Shown here in pieces: positions 12,701-24,865 of a DNA stretch of 64,000 nt. Position numbers and translations under genes: made by a program. The stretch is from Chionis minor. Its lineage: Eukaryota; Chordata; Aves; Charadriiformes; Chionididae. The stretch covers positions 1-64,000 of the forward strand of contig VZSF01003005.1 of the NCBI GenBank assembly GCA_013398295.1, in the 5' to 3' direction. The notes beneath the pieces are model-generated. The model worked only from the letters and a program-made list of their open reading frames with translations. It was not told the DNA's origin and did no database searches. Position 1 is the first letter of the stretch. Each line of letters begins with the position of its first letter.

Positions 12701-14721
12701 CATCTTCTGTTAATGCATCATCCACAACAGGTCCATTGTCTGTGCTCAGCCTGACAGATGTTCATGTATTTATGGATGTAGAATTTTCTTTTGCTGCCAC
12801 ATTAAATAAATGTGCTAGTTTCTGTCTGGAGTAGCAGAGTTCACCCAAGGCACGTTGGCCTTGAAGTACTGGAAGAGAGAGATGTAGAAACATGTTGTTT
12901 TTAACAACAGCAAGGTGTGTTTCTGCACCGTGGCAGTGCTCTTACTTTACACTGGGCATTGCCACCAGTTTGCTGCCAGTTAAAAATGGGAGTGGTGCGT
13001 GGTGATGGAAGCTCACGCCACTCGGGAGGTCTTGGTGGGGTCTGCAGTGTGGTGGGTGGAAGGAGACAATACCGAGGCTTTGTAGAGGACTTTTGTTCTC
13101 ATTACCTAAGTGAGAGAAGGAAGAGAAGTCTTGGCCCAGTGTTTGCTCTCCTTGCTGTGTAGGGCTCTGACAGGGCAAGTGGTTGGGGGGAAGCTGGCAT
13201 ACACAGGTGGGACACACTGGAGCAGCCTCACGCCAGGACTTAATTTGACTCAGTTATATCAAAGTATAACAGCCCTTCAGGGATTAAATATTCACAGCAA
13301 ATCTGGAAAAGTAAGAGGGCTGCAGGCAAGAAAGGTGTTGATTTATAGTGGGAGCCTGCAGTGGGATGGCCATAGGGAGGTGGTACCTGAAGGGTGGTAG
13401 GTTGCCTTCACAGGCTTCTCCTGATGGAAAAAAAGCCCACGTTTATTTTCAAGGAGAGGGCACCCTTTGCAGTAGTGTCCCTGGGAGTCCTGGCTGGCAC
13501 AATGGCCCAGTTGACTTGGAATTGCTGAGGACCACCGGATACCATCTCAGGAGAGGCTCAGCATCTCCTGCAGCCAGGCTTTGCAAGCACAGTGGGATGG
13601 GAGTGCAGCAGTACCCCTGTCTGCTGTTTCTACCTGACCAGCGGAGTCACCACTGACCATGTCACTTGGCAGAGGGTTGGGTTGGAGGCGTGGGAAGGTG
13701 CAAACACCAGGAGCTTCCTGCAGCTGGCAATGGATCAGGTTCAGCCCCACAGCAGCACAGCAAAACACCTCAGGGTCTAGTCCCACATGGTGGGGTATGC
13801 GCCTCTTTCCCTGCTCTTCCAGAAGAGGATAGGCTGGTTGGTATGTTGTAGAGGAAGAGTCGTTGCTGGAGGAAGGCCTCTGGTGTTTAGAAGGTGATGG
13901 TATTTAAATCACTTAGGGAAGGACTAGGAAGGTTGGATTCCAGAGAGGTTTGCTAGCTATTTATTCATTTATTTATATGGGTCTGGAGTCGCACTTGCTA
14001 CAAACTGAAGCATCAGTCCTGTTGCTCCCTCCAGCCTTGAATGTCAGAAGGGCATGGCAGATCCCCTTTCCAAGGGAAAGGCCTTGTTTCTTGGCATGCT
14101 GCCGGTGGAAATTACCTTTTTTCTTTTTTTGCTAATCACCTTCCATGCCAGGGTGAGCATCTCCCCAGGGACACTGTGCTGCCTTGATGGCAGAGAGGCT
14201 GTGGGTTTGGTTGGTTGACCCAAGCCTGATTCTCCTTACCAGCTTTATTATCATTTCGGTTCCCCTGTTATTTAGTCATCTGCTCCTTACCCAGAAGTTA
14301 GGGTAACAGGTTTGGCCCATTGGCTGGGGGGCTCATATAAACAAGTCAATCAGGCTTGGTACTGGTGGAAGCTCCCAAAGAAGTGTCCTTGGTGAGTGGC
14401 CGGGGATGACAGGGGTAGTGAGGTGTGCTTCAGTGCCACCCTCACTCCACACCTCTTGAGCTCTTCCCAGTCCAATTGCAATGGATTTTGGGGGCTCATC
14501 TCACTGTGACTATTCACGTGCTGTGATACAATGGGGTGAGTTGGTCCCAACTGATTATAACTGGCACCTGTGTTGGACGCCTGAGCTCTGGGAAGGGTGT
14601 GTTTGTGTAAGGGCAGCATCGTTTCAAGCTGCCGTGCTAGAAATAGGGAGAAGTATTTATTGCTGGCGATAGGCTCAAGGAGATCAAGCCGCGTCTTGCT
14701 GTTTCCGGCCTTTGAGTACTT
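741..14721 (+). other. NAT8L intron 2, first part (no gene recognised)
   Basis: This stretch runs from the exon 2 donor to the first CR1 copy. I see no convincing exon, RNA gene or intact mobile element. Open frames such as 4249-4896 (-) and 8146-8625 (+) overlap other open frames and resemble no family I know. Homopolymer tracts and a C-rich run ending in a single N at 4046 are present. The DNA is moderately GC-rich and looks like ordinary intron. Confidence 0.7.
4031..4046. repeat. C-rich homopolymer ending in an unresolved base
   Basis: The tract is CCCCCTCCCCCCCCC followed by a single N at 4046. The N at the end of a C run indicates an uncertain homopolymer length in the assembly rather than biology. 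On the - strand the same tract is a G-run. Confidence 0.85.
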
Positions 14722-15044
14722 AGAGGGGGCTTGTAAGAAAGGTAGGGACAAACTTTTTAGCTGGGCCTTTTGCAATAGGACAAGGGGTAATGGTTTTAAC
14801 CTAAAAGAGGGAAGAGTTAGACTAGATCGAAGGAAGCAATTTTTTATGATGATGGTGGTGAAACACTGGCACAGGTTGCCCAGAGAGGTGGTAGGTGCCC
14901 CATCCCTGGAAACGTTCAAGGTCAGGTTGGACAGGGCTCTGAGCAACCTGATCTGGTTGAAGATGTCCCTGCTCACTGCAGGGGGGCTGGACTAAATGAA
15001 CTTTTAAAGGTCCCTTCCAACCCAAACCATTCCATGATTCTGTG
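14722..15044 (+). mobile_element. CR1 retrotransposon, 5'-truncated 3' end, sense orientation
   Basis: About 320 bases match the end of the avian CR1 non-LTR retrotransposon. They encode the typical ORF2 tail (residues near TRGNGFNLKEGRVRLD, then HWHRLPREVVGAPSLETFK). The copy-end text follows, including GGTCCCTTCCAACCCA and a terminal CATGATTCTGTG. CR1 copies are usually severely 5'-truncated, and this one keeps only the last part of ORF2 and the short 3' UTR. It lies in the same orientation as NAT8L inside intron 2. A small tandem expansion of ATG/GTG codons at 14846-14862 interrupts the ORF2 relic. Confidence 0.93.
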
Positions 15045-18000
15045 TACCAACTGACTTCAGCCTGTAGTTTGTACCAAATCTATGCCCTGAACCTTTTCTT
15101 TTTTTTAACCCTGGCTCCCTCTGAGTAATAAATTCCTCACTGCCGCTTCAGAGAAAATATAACTCCTTGTGACTGCTGTTTCACTCCTGTAGAATATTAA
15201 TGCAATGGAAAGTTAGAGGTCGGGAAGGTTTGATTCATTGTGTTAGCAACAAGGTAGGATTCTTGTGAAACTCAAGTAACCTGCAGAAAAAAAAAAAAGA
15301 TTTTGGGTGCAGCAGAGTTGTATTTATTTCTAGTTTTAGGAGAGTATTGTGGTAGCTTCTCTTTGCTGTGTAGCATTTGGTGAGATGCGGTCTTCGTCCA
15401 TCAATTCCTGGTACACCCTGGGAAGGAAAGTGGAGGAGCTTTCACTCCTGGTTGGTGTTTCTGCACCATAAATATTGCTAACTGCTACTTGTCATTACTG
15501 CTCCTCGGCTGCTGTGGTAGTGAAGTCCTCATCCAGAGGCTTTTGAGGGCAGCAGGAATGTGCTAAGGGGGGAAAAAACCATGTTCAGAACCACTGAAAC
15601 ATGCTGTACAGCATGTTTTGGCTGAATATATGAATATATCCTCTACGTGACTTACAATTGAATGTTGTGCCATTGCCCTTTTCTGTCACTTCTCTGCCTT
15701 ACAGACATAGATTTGGATGTGTTTGCAGAACCAGTCAGCATCTGCACCAGCACTTGGGGAGCCCCATCCTGTGCATTGGGATTATATGTTATAAAATGCA
15801 GTTGGTTACCTGTTGGTGGTGACCTATTCTGAGCACTGCCGTCTTTGGTGCTCCTGAAAGTAATGTAAACAATGTAGTCCTGTTTTGGGATGTGTCTTGG
15901 GGTTTTTTGTTTAGCTTTTTTAAAATATGCGGATGTTTTTAGTCCCTCCCTTTTCACTATAGGTAGGTGATCTGGATGTAAGGCAGGGGAAGCACCTCTC
16001 AGCCTTGTTTTTGACTCTGATTTAAAGAGCTTGCATGCATAGATGGGTTATTCTGTCCTAGTGCGTCATTATGTCATGCCCTAAGTTTGAACCTACATCT
16101 TGGGTGCAATTCACCTTGCCTACCTTTTTCCTGGCTAAAAGTAGTTGTTTGCAGGGAGCTGTGTAGGCTCTTGCTAAGGTCGTTTGCAGAAGAGGGGCTC
16201 TTCTGGAGGGTGACTCACCGTAAAGGTTGGTGACCTCGGTTAGAGCAGCATAAAACTCTGTGGAAGTCCTTGTAGAGCTCCGAATTGCATTTATTGTTTA
16301 ACCTTAAGTAAATGCAACATTAGCTTCTCCCTTTGCTGCTAAGCGTTTGGTGCAATACCTGTGTAGATACAGGCACTTCTATTGAACTAAACAGAGTCTT
16401 GGCTAAACTTAGACCAGAGGAGTAATGATGGATGGTGAAAATAAGATCGATTCTATCCATTTTCCCTGCGTGATTTACAGCTCGGCCAGCTGCTAAGCTA
16501 AAACGAAGTCATTTGATAATTATTGCTCAGTGCCTTTTTACAGTAATGCATATGAAGTGAAAGTCAGCCAGAAAATAATGAATTCTCAAACATCCAGTAA
16601 TTGTAGATTTTTCCAGTTTTTTCAGTATTTGGGAGTGGAAAGTGCTGTGATCTTAAGTCTAGTACCTTTCTGAAAGCAATAAAGCCATATAGTGCAAGAT
16701 TGATGCCGAAGATGGAGACTGAGCCTTAATAATGTCCTTTTAAGGAGCTGGCTTAAAACACAACCAGCAACACATTTTATCTTGTAAACTTAGTTAACTA
16801 AGGAGGAGCTAATTGTAACATCAGTCTTTGGGAACAGTTGCTGGGAGGACACAGGCTAGCAAAGCTGGCAGAAGGGCATGATTATTTTTTTTTTCCTTTA
16901 AACTTCTAACTAAAAACCAGTCTAAATTCTAAAGCGTTGGTTTACTTAAGGACTGACTCTGCAGTTGACAGGCTTAGTGTGGATTTTGGATGCATAGGGA
17001 ACATCTGCTCTGAAAGTACTTTAAATACTTTTTTCTGGCTTTGTTCATTTGTGCAGACCGGTCCATTCTGCTGAGCCAGCTCCATCGAGCTGGGACTCAC
17101 CATCCAGTTAGCCCTGAGGACAATGCCAGGCCAAAATCACATATTCTAGTCTTTATCCGCTCCTTTAAACTATTTAATACTTTGCTTATCGATAACAATT
17201 GCTCACACGCAAAAACCACAGACAGTGCCTAGTTTCTCAAACTGTGCTTTCCCTTGATGACCCAGCAGGTAGGCTCCAATTGCTAAATCGGTGGTTTTGT
17301 CTCTCCTTTCTCTGTAGCGTGTCCTTCTTTTCAATAGCGCAGAGCAGAGGGATGGACCAGGCTAAACATTCCCTGATAACCAGGGTACTTCTAATCCCAC
17401 ATAACTGCTTCTGCAGCTTTTTCTTAAACAGTTGTTAAACATTGACTTTATTACAGCCTTTGCTTTTCAAGGTGCATCACGGCCAGCAAAAAGAACCAGC
17501 CAAAAAGACTTTTTTTAAAGTCCTGCTGTTGCACTTCTTAATATAGCACCCTCTGAAATGTGCTGGATGTCTTTACCCTGTCTGTGCCATCGCCTGGATT
17601 TCTAGCTGTCTCATCAAAAGCCCGTTCCTGAGATGTGTCGAGCACTTCCCAGGGCTTTGCTGAGCTCCCCTGGTGCGCTGTCACGCACGGAGACACTCCG
17701 GTCCCTGTGGGACTGAAGCCTGTTTGAAAAATCAGCCTGTGATGTGCTGACGTGGGGTATGGCCACTAACAACTTGTGTTGATCCTGACATTCAGGCTGG
17801 GTCCTCCGGAAGCTTTTCCGGGCGTAAGGTGCACACATGCATAGGAGCTGTCACGTAGGTGTTTCAGGGGAACAGGGTGAGGTTTAAAGCAAAGGTTTTA
17901 AGAAGATTAGAGATGCCTGCTGGGTTACATCCCCAGCAGTGACAGCAGGAGATGCTGTTTAGGACCAAACCTGGCCACTTTCTGAAGCCTGTTTGCTGCA

Positions 18001-21000
18001 GAATGCGTTCTTCTCTTCTCCAGTCAAAATATTAGAGTGAAAATAAACTATAGCTAGGTGTCAGCATCTTCGGGATTTTCCAGGGACTTTGACACCCCAA
18101 AATGGGAATACCTGTGACAAAGTAGGTGGGTGCTATTGAGTATGGACCAGCTGCATCATGAAGTGTGGAGCAGGCAGTGATGAAAATCAGTTCTCATACT
18201 GTTATTCTGAACTGCGATCCCACCAACCTTTCCATCCCCAGGAGAAGATAAAGCCGGGCTGCAGCACCTGTGGGACAAGCACCTGTGCAGCGTGTGCTGC
18301 TGCTCCAGGTTTATTAGCAGTGGCACGTCACGGCATATACCAGTATGAATCCGAATACGCTTTTGGGTTTACACAGGTGTTTAGACCAGCTGTTGTGTGC
18401 AGCCCAAAACCCCTTCACTCCCCTGTGTCTCACTTTATGCTCAGGTTTTATCAGCTGCAGAGGCCACCTCTGAATTCCCATCTGCTGGGGCAAGTTGAGA
18501 CCTGTTGCTGTGGTGGGTGGTGGTCACGGTGTTTCTGGTAGCAAAGCATGGGACCACACTGACCATATTGCAGGTGGATTGCTGGGTGTCACTGTCATCC
18601 CACCGATCCCCTGCTGACTGCAGCTCTGGAGGCTTTGCCTGACCTTCCGGATGGTTGCAAGTAGCTTCAGCCCTCAGTGACAACAAAGGTGAAAGGTGGC
18701 AAGGATGGAAGAGAAGGTTGATGGGGAAGTAGCTGGGCTGGTTGCTGGGGACCAAATCATCCATCTGTTTTCACACTGTGTAGGTGATCTCATTGCCTGC
18801 TGCCCAGATGCCCCATGAATCAAGGGATGTCACCCACCCTCGGCGTATAGATGTGCTGCCCTGTGCTCTTCCAGCAGGGTATTATTTATAACAGGGCAAT
18901 GAATCCTGCGGTAGTAGGTTATGTGGAGTTATTTATGGGAAGGAAAGGGTCCCACAGCATTTCTAATTTCATGCATGAATAATTCTTGTGTGTCGCTGAC
19001 ATTATTTGCTCCCCCATGCCTCAGCCTTGTCTGGTGTAGAGGGATACTCACAGGTGTCAGGAGTGTCGGAGTCAGGGTCTCTCACATCCCACCCGGTTTT
19101 CCATGGCCATAAACTACTGTGAAATGCCATTATTCTGTAGGAGCCCTCCAGGAATGCCTTTTAACTGAAGTCAGGTGTAGAGTTATTAGCAGAGGTTGTG
19201 GGAGCTGTTATGCAGCCCTGCTTGAAGCCAAGGGGGAACTAGAAAGGTGGAAGGAAGAAAAACTCAAGACGTGGGGAAGATGGAGGTAAGGAGAGATAAT
19301 AGGATAATAATATGCCTCGTAAACACAGAAATAAATCTACCATCCTGGCTAGCTGGGCAGTCGCAGTCAGTAGCAGGTACGGCTGTTGCCTGCCCTTGGT
19401 TAGTCCTATCTCTGTGGCCGGGCAGCAGCCAATGTGCCACGTCTGTGCCCCGAAACTGCTCCCGCCGGCAGCTTTCACATCACGGCTGCCGTGCTCTCCC
19501 CAGAAGAGCCTCCTTTCTCCCGTGACACTGATCTAACTGGGCTGGTCTGCCCCCGTGTTTCCCTGAGGACAGAGGGGAAGGAAGAGGGAGAGTTGCCTCG
19601 AGCGCCGAGTCTGTCTGCTCCCTCTTCGAAACCCAGATGGGATAAAAGGGCAGAGATTTAAATGGCACCAGCCATGGCACAGCCAGCTTTGGGCTGGGGA
19701 CTCCGTCCACTTGCAGCCGCACATGGTCTGTCTTGCTGAAAGCGACATATATAAATAGTCCTGGCAGGAGGAGAGGCGAGACATTGAACTTCGGGGCTTT
19801 TTACTCTGTTATCTATAAATAAGTAGTAATTACACAGCACTATGTCCAGTGCAGGACACCCTCTGGTTCCCGCTGTACTGCCTTGCTCAGACCACCCCTG
19901 CTTGGCAGAAAGGGCTGCTGCTGTGGCCAAAATCACACCGAAAGATGGCCCGGGATGCTGAACAAGTGACTCCAAGGGCAAATATTTAAAGCTTTGTGAT
20001 GTGACAGCGTGTTGCATTTCCCCTCTCCCGGTATTTCCGTGCGGCGGTGTTGCACTGGGCCGTGCCGCAGTACGTCAGTGGGTCACAGGGAGGAGTTTGG
20101 GGGCATCCGGATCTCTAGGATTAGCGAGCCTGTCACTTTTGGCAAGCTTTTTATGTAGGTATATTAAGAGTGAGGGACACAGGCAATTGCAGGCCGTGTC
20201 CTATGGGAAGCATGGGTCTGATTTCAGGGCGTGGTTGGTCTTTTTTTTTTTTTTTTTTTCTTCTTTTGCCCCTTCCTAGCAGCTTGGAGGAAAATCCTGG
20301 CTGGAGAGGGAGGTTTGCCCTGTGCAGGATGCTGCTCTTCCCAGCAAAGCCCTGAAGACACACACTGGGCCTGTGGGAGGCCTTCATCCCTTCCCAGAAC
20401 TCACAGCTGACCTGGCCAGGCATTCTCTGGATGTCAGCTTCCTTTTCTCACGGTGGCCAGTCCTCGGATGCTTTCCTGGCCCTGCTGTAAGCACGCAGGG
20501 GAGCTGGTGTTCGCCTGGCAGGTTCCCAGCAATGGTGGTAGCTGCTGGGCAGATCCACTGGTCCCCTCATCCGGATGATGCTCTGAGGATGTCACCCAGC
20601 ACAGCTCTGAGCTGGGAGGGGAATTGCTCACGCTTGCATGGCTGTGACATGCTAAAGCAGAACCAAAAAATCAGAGTCCGTGCTTGAAGGGACATCGCCA
20701 TGAGAAGTTTTATGTCTGTCTGGAAATCATGTTCCACAAATAAACCTCAAAGAGTTAACAGGAGCTTGGCTGTGGGAGATAGCAGTGCCACCCTTGAAGA
20801 AAGAGGGAGAAGGCTGGCCTGCCTCTGGGCAAGGTTTCCATGCTTGCCCTGTGCTGAGCTTCCAAGGAAGACTCCGTCCTGCAGGGATGCAACCCCACCC
20901 AAGCAAAGTGAGCACCAGCAATCGGTGGTGGCCGCAGAAGCCTCTTTGTCCTCTCCCCAGCCCTGTGGAAAGTGGGGATAGGTTTTATCTGGTTCAGCCT

Positions 21001-22541
21001 CTCACTGTCCCAATCCATAGGTGCTGGCACAGGGGAGGACCCAAGTGTGAGCTCAGGACGTTTTGGGGCGGCAGAGCTTTGCTTGCTTCTGTGGAAATAC
21101 TAGAATTTACTAGAAAACAATGCATTTTAAAAGTACCTGGCAGACAGAGCTTTGCTTTGTCAGAGCAATGCATGCTGTTAAATTCTGGTTTTTGGGTTAG
21201 CAGTCCTCGAGCGCTTAGGGACTTTGGAAAGCTGTGGAACCTGCTGTAGTCAATCACGCAGGACTCATGCTGGTGGGGAAGGCTGATGTCTCATTTCCCC
21301 CCTCTCTTCTAGCAGTAGTCTCTGCTATTGCTTTTGGCTCCAGTCTTTCCACCCATCCACCCACTGGCCTTTTATTCACCGAAGGGTGTGGAAGAACTTG
21401 CAGCAAAAATAAATGAATTTATTTTCACCCACCATCCTCGTTGGCTGCGTGGGGGAGAGCTGTGCAGCTCATGATGGTGGAGGAGAGTGGGAGAGGAGGC
21501 TTGCGAGCGCAGCTGGGGGATCACACGGGATGTCCTCCTTGGGCAGGAGCGGTGGGTGCGTTGGGTGGAGGATGAGTGGCCAGCACGGTGCCAATGCTCC
21601 AGGGAAGCCCTTGGGGCGTGGGACTGGCAGCGGTGTGTGGAGTCTGAGGGCGGCCTGCACTGCGGGAGAGGGGTGGGCGGATTAGAAGAACGCTGTCTTT
21701 TGGTCCTCAAAAGCTGGGAATCGTTCTTAATTTTCAAGCAGAAAAACACCCAGGCCCTGGGTACCATCAGCTGAGGAGCCACGTCTGAGCCTGCCGGGTT
21801 ATTTTGTATGCTTCTTTTAGTAATTTCACTATTACAGCAGTTCCTTCTGTGTCCAGTAAGCAAAATTATCTTAAATGATGGTCCTGTAGGAGCAGGAGGC
21901 TTTGCAGTGGTGAAGTCCGGGTTGGCAGACGGGCACATGGTTTGAGTTACTCCCTGGTAAGTTGGTCTACATTGTTGCCTGGAGTATGGAAAGGAGTTGT
22001 TTGTGAGAAACAGACAACCCGTGGACAAGGAGAGAAAGCTAAGATAGAACCACTTGCATCTTGGTATCCCAGGTATTTAATTTCCTGGTCGCGAGAGATA
22101 CAGGAGTCCTGACTTTGTCTTACAATTCATCCTTTAGGTCTTATTTATCCCACCATGACATCCCTCCTAGATGCTCCCATTGGTAAGCAAAGCAACCTGC
22201 CTTATGTACAACTGGCACCAGTGTGTGCACGTCAGCTCAAGTTTTGTCCTGTAACTCGTGGACTTTAACACAGCAGAATCATGACGTGTTAAGGCATGGA
22301 GATACCTTGTGTGGGACTTCCCAGGGAAAGGCCTTAGCCTCTGGCGCTCAACTTTCTTGTCTTGAAACCCGTCCCCTGCTGACTTGGGCTCCCAGGCTGA
22401 CTGTTGTCAAGGCACTGGAGGAACCAGGGTAACTTTACCAAATCTGTGAAGCGTGAACAACCCAAAATCATCTTCCTTGTTACACGTCACAGCTGTTTTG
22501 TGCCTTTTTTAATAGATGTGTGTATCCCAAGTTTTTGCTTT
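15045..22541 (+). other. NAT8L intron 2, middle part (no gene recognised)
   Basis: Between the two intronic CR1 copies I see no exon with splice sites and no RNA gene. The only clear structure is simple sequence, notably a 19-base T tract at 20241-20259 next to a GC-rich patch. Short open frames are scattered on both strands without family resemblance. I treat the stretch as intron. Confidence 0.65.
20241..20259 (+). repeat. Poly-T tract
   Basis: A run of 19 T residues followed by CTTCTTTTG. On the - strand this is an A-rich tail-like tract, but no retrotransposed body was recognised next to it. It is best treated as simple sequence. Confidence 0.85.
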
Positions 22542-22750
22542 CGTAGAATGGTTTGGGTTGGAAGAGATCTTTAAAGATCATCTACCATCTGTCCAACCCC
22601 CCTGCCGTGGACAGGAGCATCTTGCAACAGATCAGGTTGCTCAAAGCCCTGTCCAACCTGACCTTGGACACTTCCAAAGATGGGGCACTCGCAGCTTTTC
22701 TGGGAAACCTGTTCCAGTGTCTCACCACCTTCATTGTAAAAATATTTCTT
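22542..22750 (-). mobile_element. CR1 retrotransposon 3' end, antisense fragment
   Basis: Read on the + strand, the segment starts with TAGAATGGTTTGGGTTGGAA and continues through AGATCATC, GTCCAACCCCCCTGC, TCAGGTTGCTCAAAGCCC and CTGTTCCAGTGTCTCACCAC. These are reverse-complement CR1 3' end phrases. The copy is therefore inserted opposite to NAT8L. It matches the same part of CR1 as the copy at 14.7-15.0 kb, so the two could pair as inverted repeats in the pre-mRNA. Confidence 0.93.
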
Positions 22751-24846
22751 CCTTCATTACGGCTTTCACCTCTGAGTTCCAGAAGTCAAGGCTCTGTGTG
22801 GTGACACAGTGGGCTGGGGGAGTGGAGAGAGCTAAGCAAGGTGGCGGTGGGCTTTCCATGGCTGCTTCTCCTCACCTTCACCCAATAGCAGCCCTGGAGG
22901 GGCTGGATTGGCTCGGGAAGCAAGGGACAATGCTGCCAAGAGGCTGGGTGTTTGGCTGTAAAACAGCTAATACCTCTAGTAGTCCAGTGGGGTGCTCACA
23001 GGGCAGCTGGAATTAAATGCAAGACATCTGTGGAGAACAGACCTTGGAGTGACTTTCCTTGCAGGGTCAAAAACCAAGAGAGGAGCTTAGGGTAGTGCGA
23101 GCTGGAAGGGCTTTGGATGTCTGTAGTGATGAGTGACAAGGGGATCCCAGAAGATGGAGGTGGATGACAGCAAAGGCAGAGACAAAAGACACTGCCACGA
23201 GATGAGTATCTGAAGGGCAGGGAGAGTTGTAGCCGTCAGGGTTTGTGTTTATCTTTGCAGCAGTGATTATTTTCAGATAGCAGTGTGAGTGTAAAACGTC
23301 AGCTCCTGCTATTAATAGCGCTGCCAACAACAAGGCTGTTGCTCGTTACTGGCAGGTGAGATGAAGTTAATTTTATTTCATCCTAGGTGTGAAAAAATGC
23401 AAAAGCAAGACAGGGTCTGAGTCAAACCGTTTGGTCCAGAAAAGATGGAAAGAGACCCTTCCCCCTCTGCTTATTTTTGGGGGGTGGTTTTCCTGGGGTG
23501 CTTCCATCCTGCTCCAGAGTAAGTGCTGTTGGAAGAGTGGATAGATAGATATGGTGAGGAGCTGCAGATGGCCAGGATTGCTGAAAACATGTTGAGATTA
23601 GGTAAAAAGCAAACCAAAGACTTTCGGGGTTCCTGCTTTGAAACTGGAGGGTTTGCCCACAGGAGAGAAGGTCTCAGCCCAAGGTCAGCAGCATGTGGTG
23701 GGACCCCAAAATAGCTTTCGGTAGGAAATCCCCATCTGAGTGGGATGCAGCTCCCTGGAGGGAGGGATTTGACAACCCCACAGGTGAAAGCTGCTCCTGG
23801 GCTTGTTAGCCAGCTTTGGAAATTTGAGGTGTCATTAACTGACCACTGGTGGTCTTCAGAGCAGATGCAGACATGGGGTGGGCAGCAGCATAAAGGTCTT
23901 GGGGCTTGATGGCAGTGGTGTAAACGAGAGACGAATACAACTGGCATTGTTTGAGCAGATGTGTCCTGTCTGATGCTAATTACGAGTGCTGCGTGCACAA
24001 CACACTGGGAGATGTGCCAGATACTATTTCTTTTCACATTGAACTCAAGATCATTATAATTAAGCTTTAAAGTTGTAACTAAAAACTAACATGGAGTGTG
24101 GGCTTGCCGTCATGCTGCTTGCAACTGGACCAGTCCCTGCGGGGATGGATGGGTGTGAGGGTATGGCCTCCGTCCTGGAGGGTGGTCAGAGGGGTTGGGG
24201 ACATGAAGGACCCTGTGGTCCATGGGTTGCAGAACCCCTGAAGGGCTCTGCTGTGGCGGGCATGTCCAGATTTCAATTTTAAATAGGCAGAAGACCCAAA
24301 AATACTAGAAACATGCTGTTTTACAGACGTGGGAAGTGTTGCTGAGTGAGCTTCAGCAGCCTCTTGAGCTCGGTAGGCACAGAGGAGAGGCGCTTGCTGA
24401 GAAGGGGAAATCGGGAATAAAAGCGGGAAGCAATGGGGGAAGCAATCGTGTAATCTCAGGCTGAGAGAAACAACGGAGATTGATGTCTCTGATAGCTCCG
24501 GGAGGAGCTGCTGCACGCAGGGCTGGATGACAGGGACATGCTGGCTGCGTGTGGATGGGCTGCAGCTTGGCAGGCACCGGTCACCGGCCGCTCTGTGGCA
24601 CTTTTCGGGGCTGCCTTAGGACAAGGTGGGTGCTGGGGACAACACCACCTGTCCCTGGGGGAGCGTCCCACCTCTGCTCCCTGAACACGGCTGGGACACA
24701 CGGACACACACATGCTCGCGAACCCCCTCTTTGGGCAGCAGTGCGGGAGGTGACATTGGTGGCTGTGCGTTTGGGGTGAGGGTTGCCGTAGCTCTGATTT
24801 CATGGTGTGCCTGCCACGCGTGTGGCCAGAGGTGTGACGGGTGGGC

Positions 24847-24865
24847 GGGGGGGGGGGCGCGGGGG
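24847..24865 (+). repeat. G-run, possible G-quadruplex in intron 2
   Basis: The + strand shows a run of 11 G residues, then CGC, then five more G residues, within a locally CpG-rich patch. G tracts this dense can form a quadruplex in DNA or pre-mRNA. Only the sequence composition supports this. Confidence 0.5.

Noticed and set aside
14350..14976. 208-codon - strand ORF
   Set aside because: Its N-terminal half is the reverse strand of the CR1 copy at 14722-15044 and the rest has no family resemblance.
21372..22028. 218-codon - strand ORF in intron 2
   Set aside because: Ser/Pro/His-rich sequence without a domain, in DNA with other open frames. No evidence of a gene.
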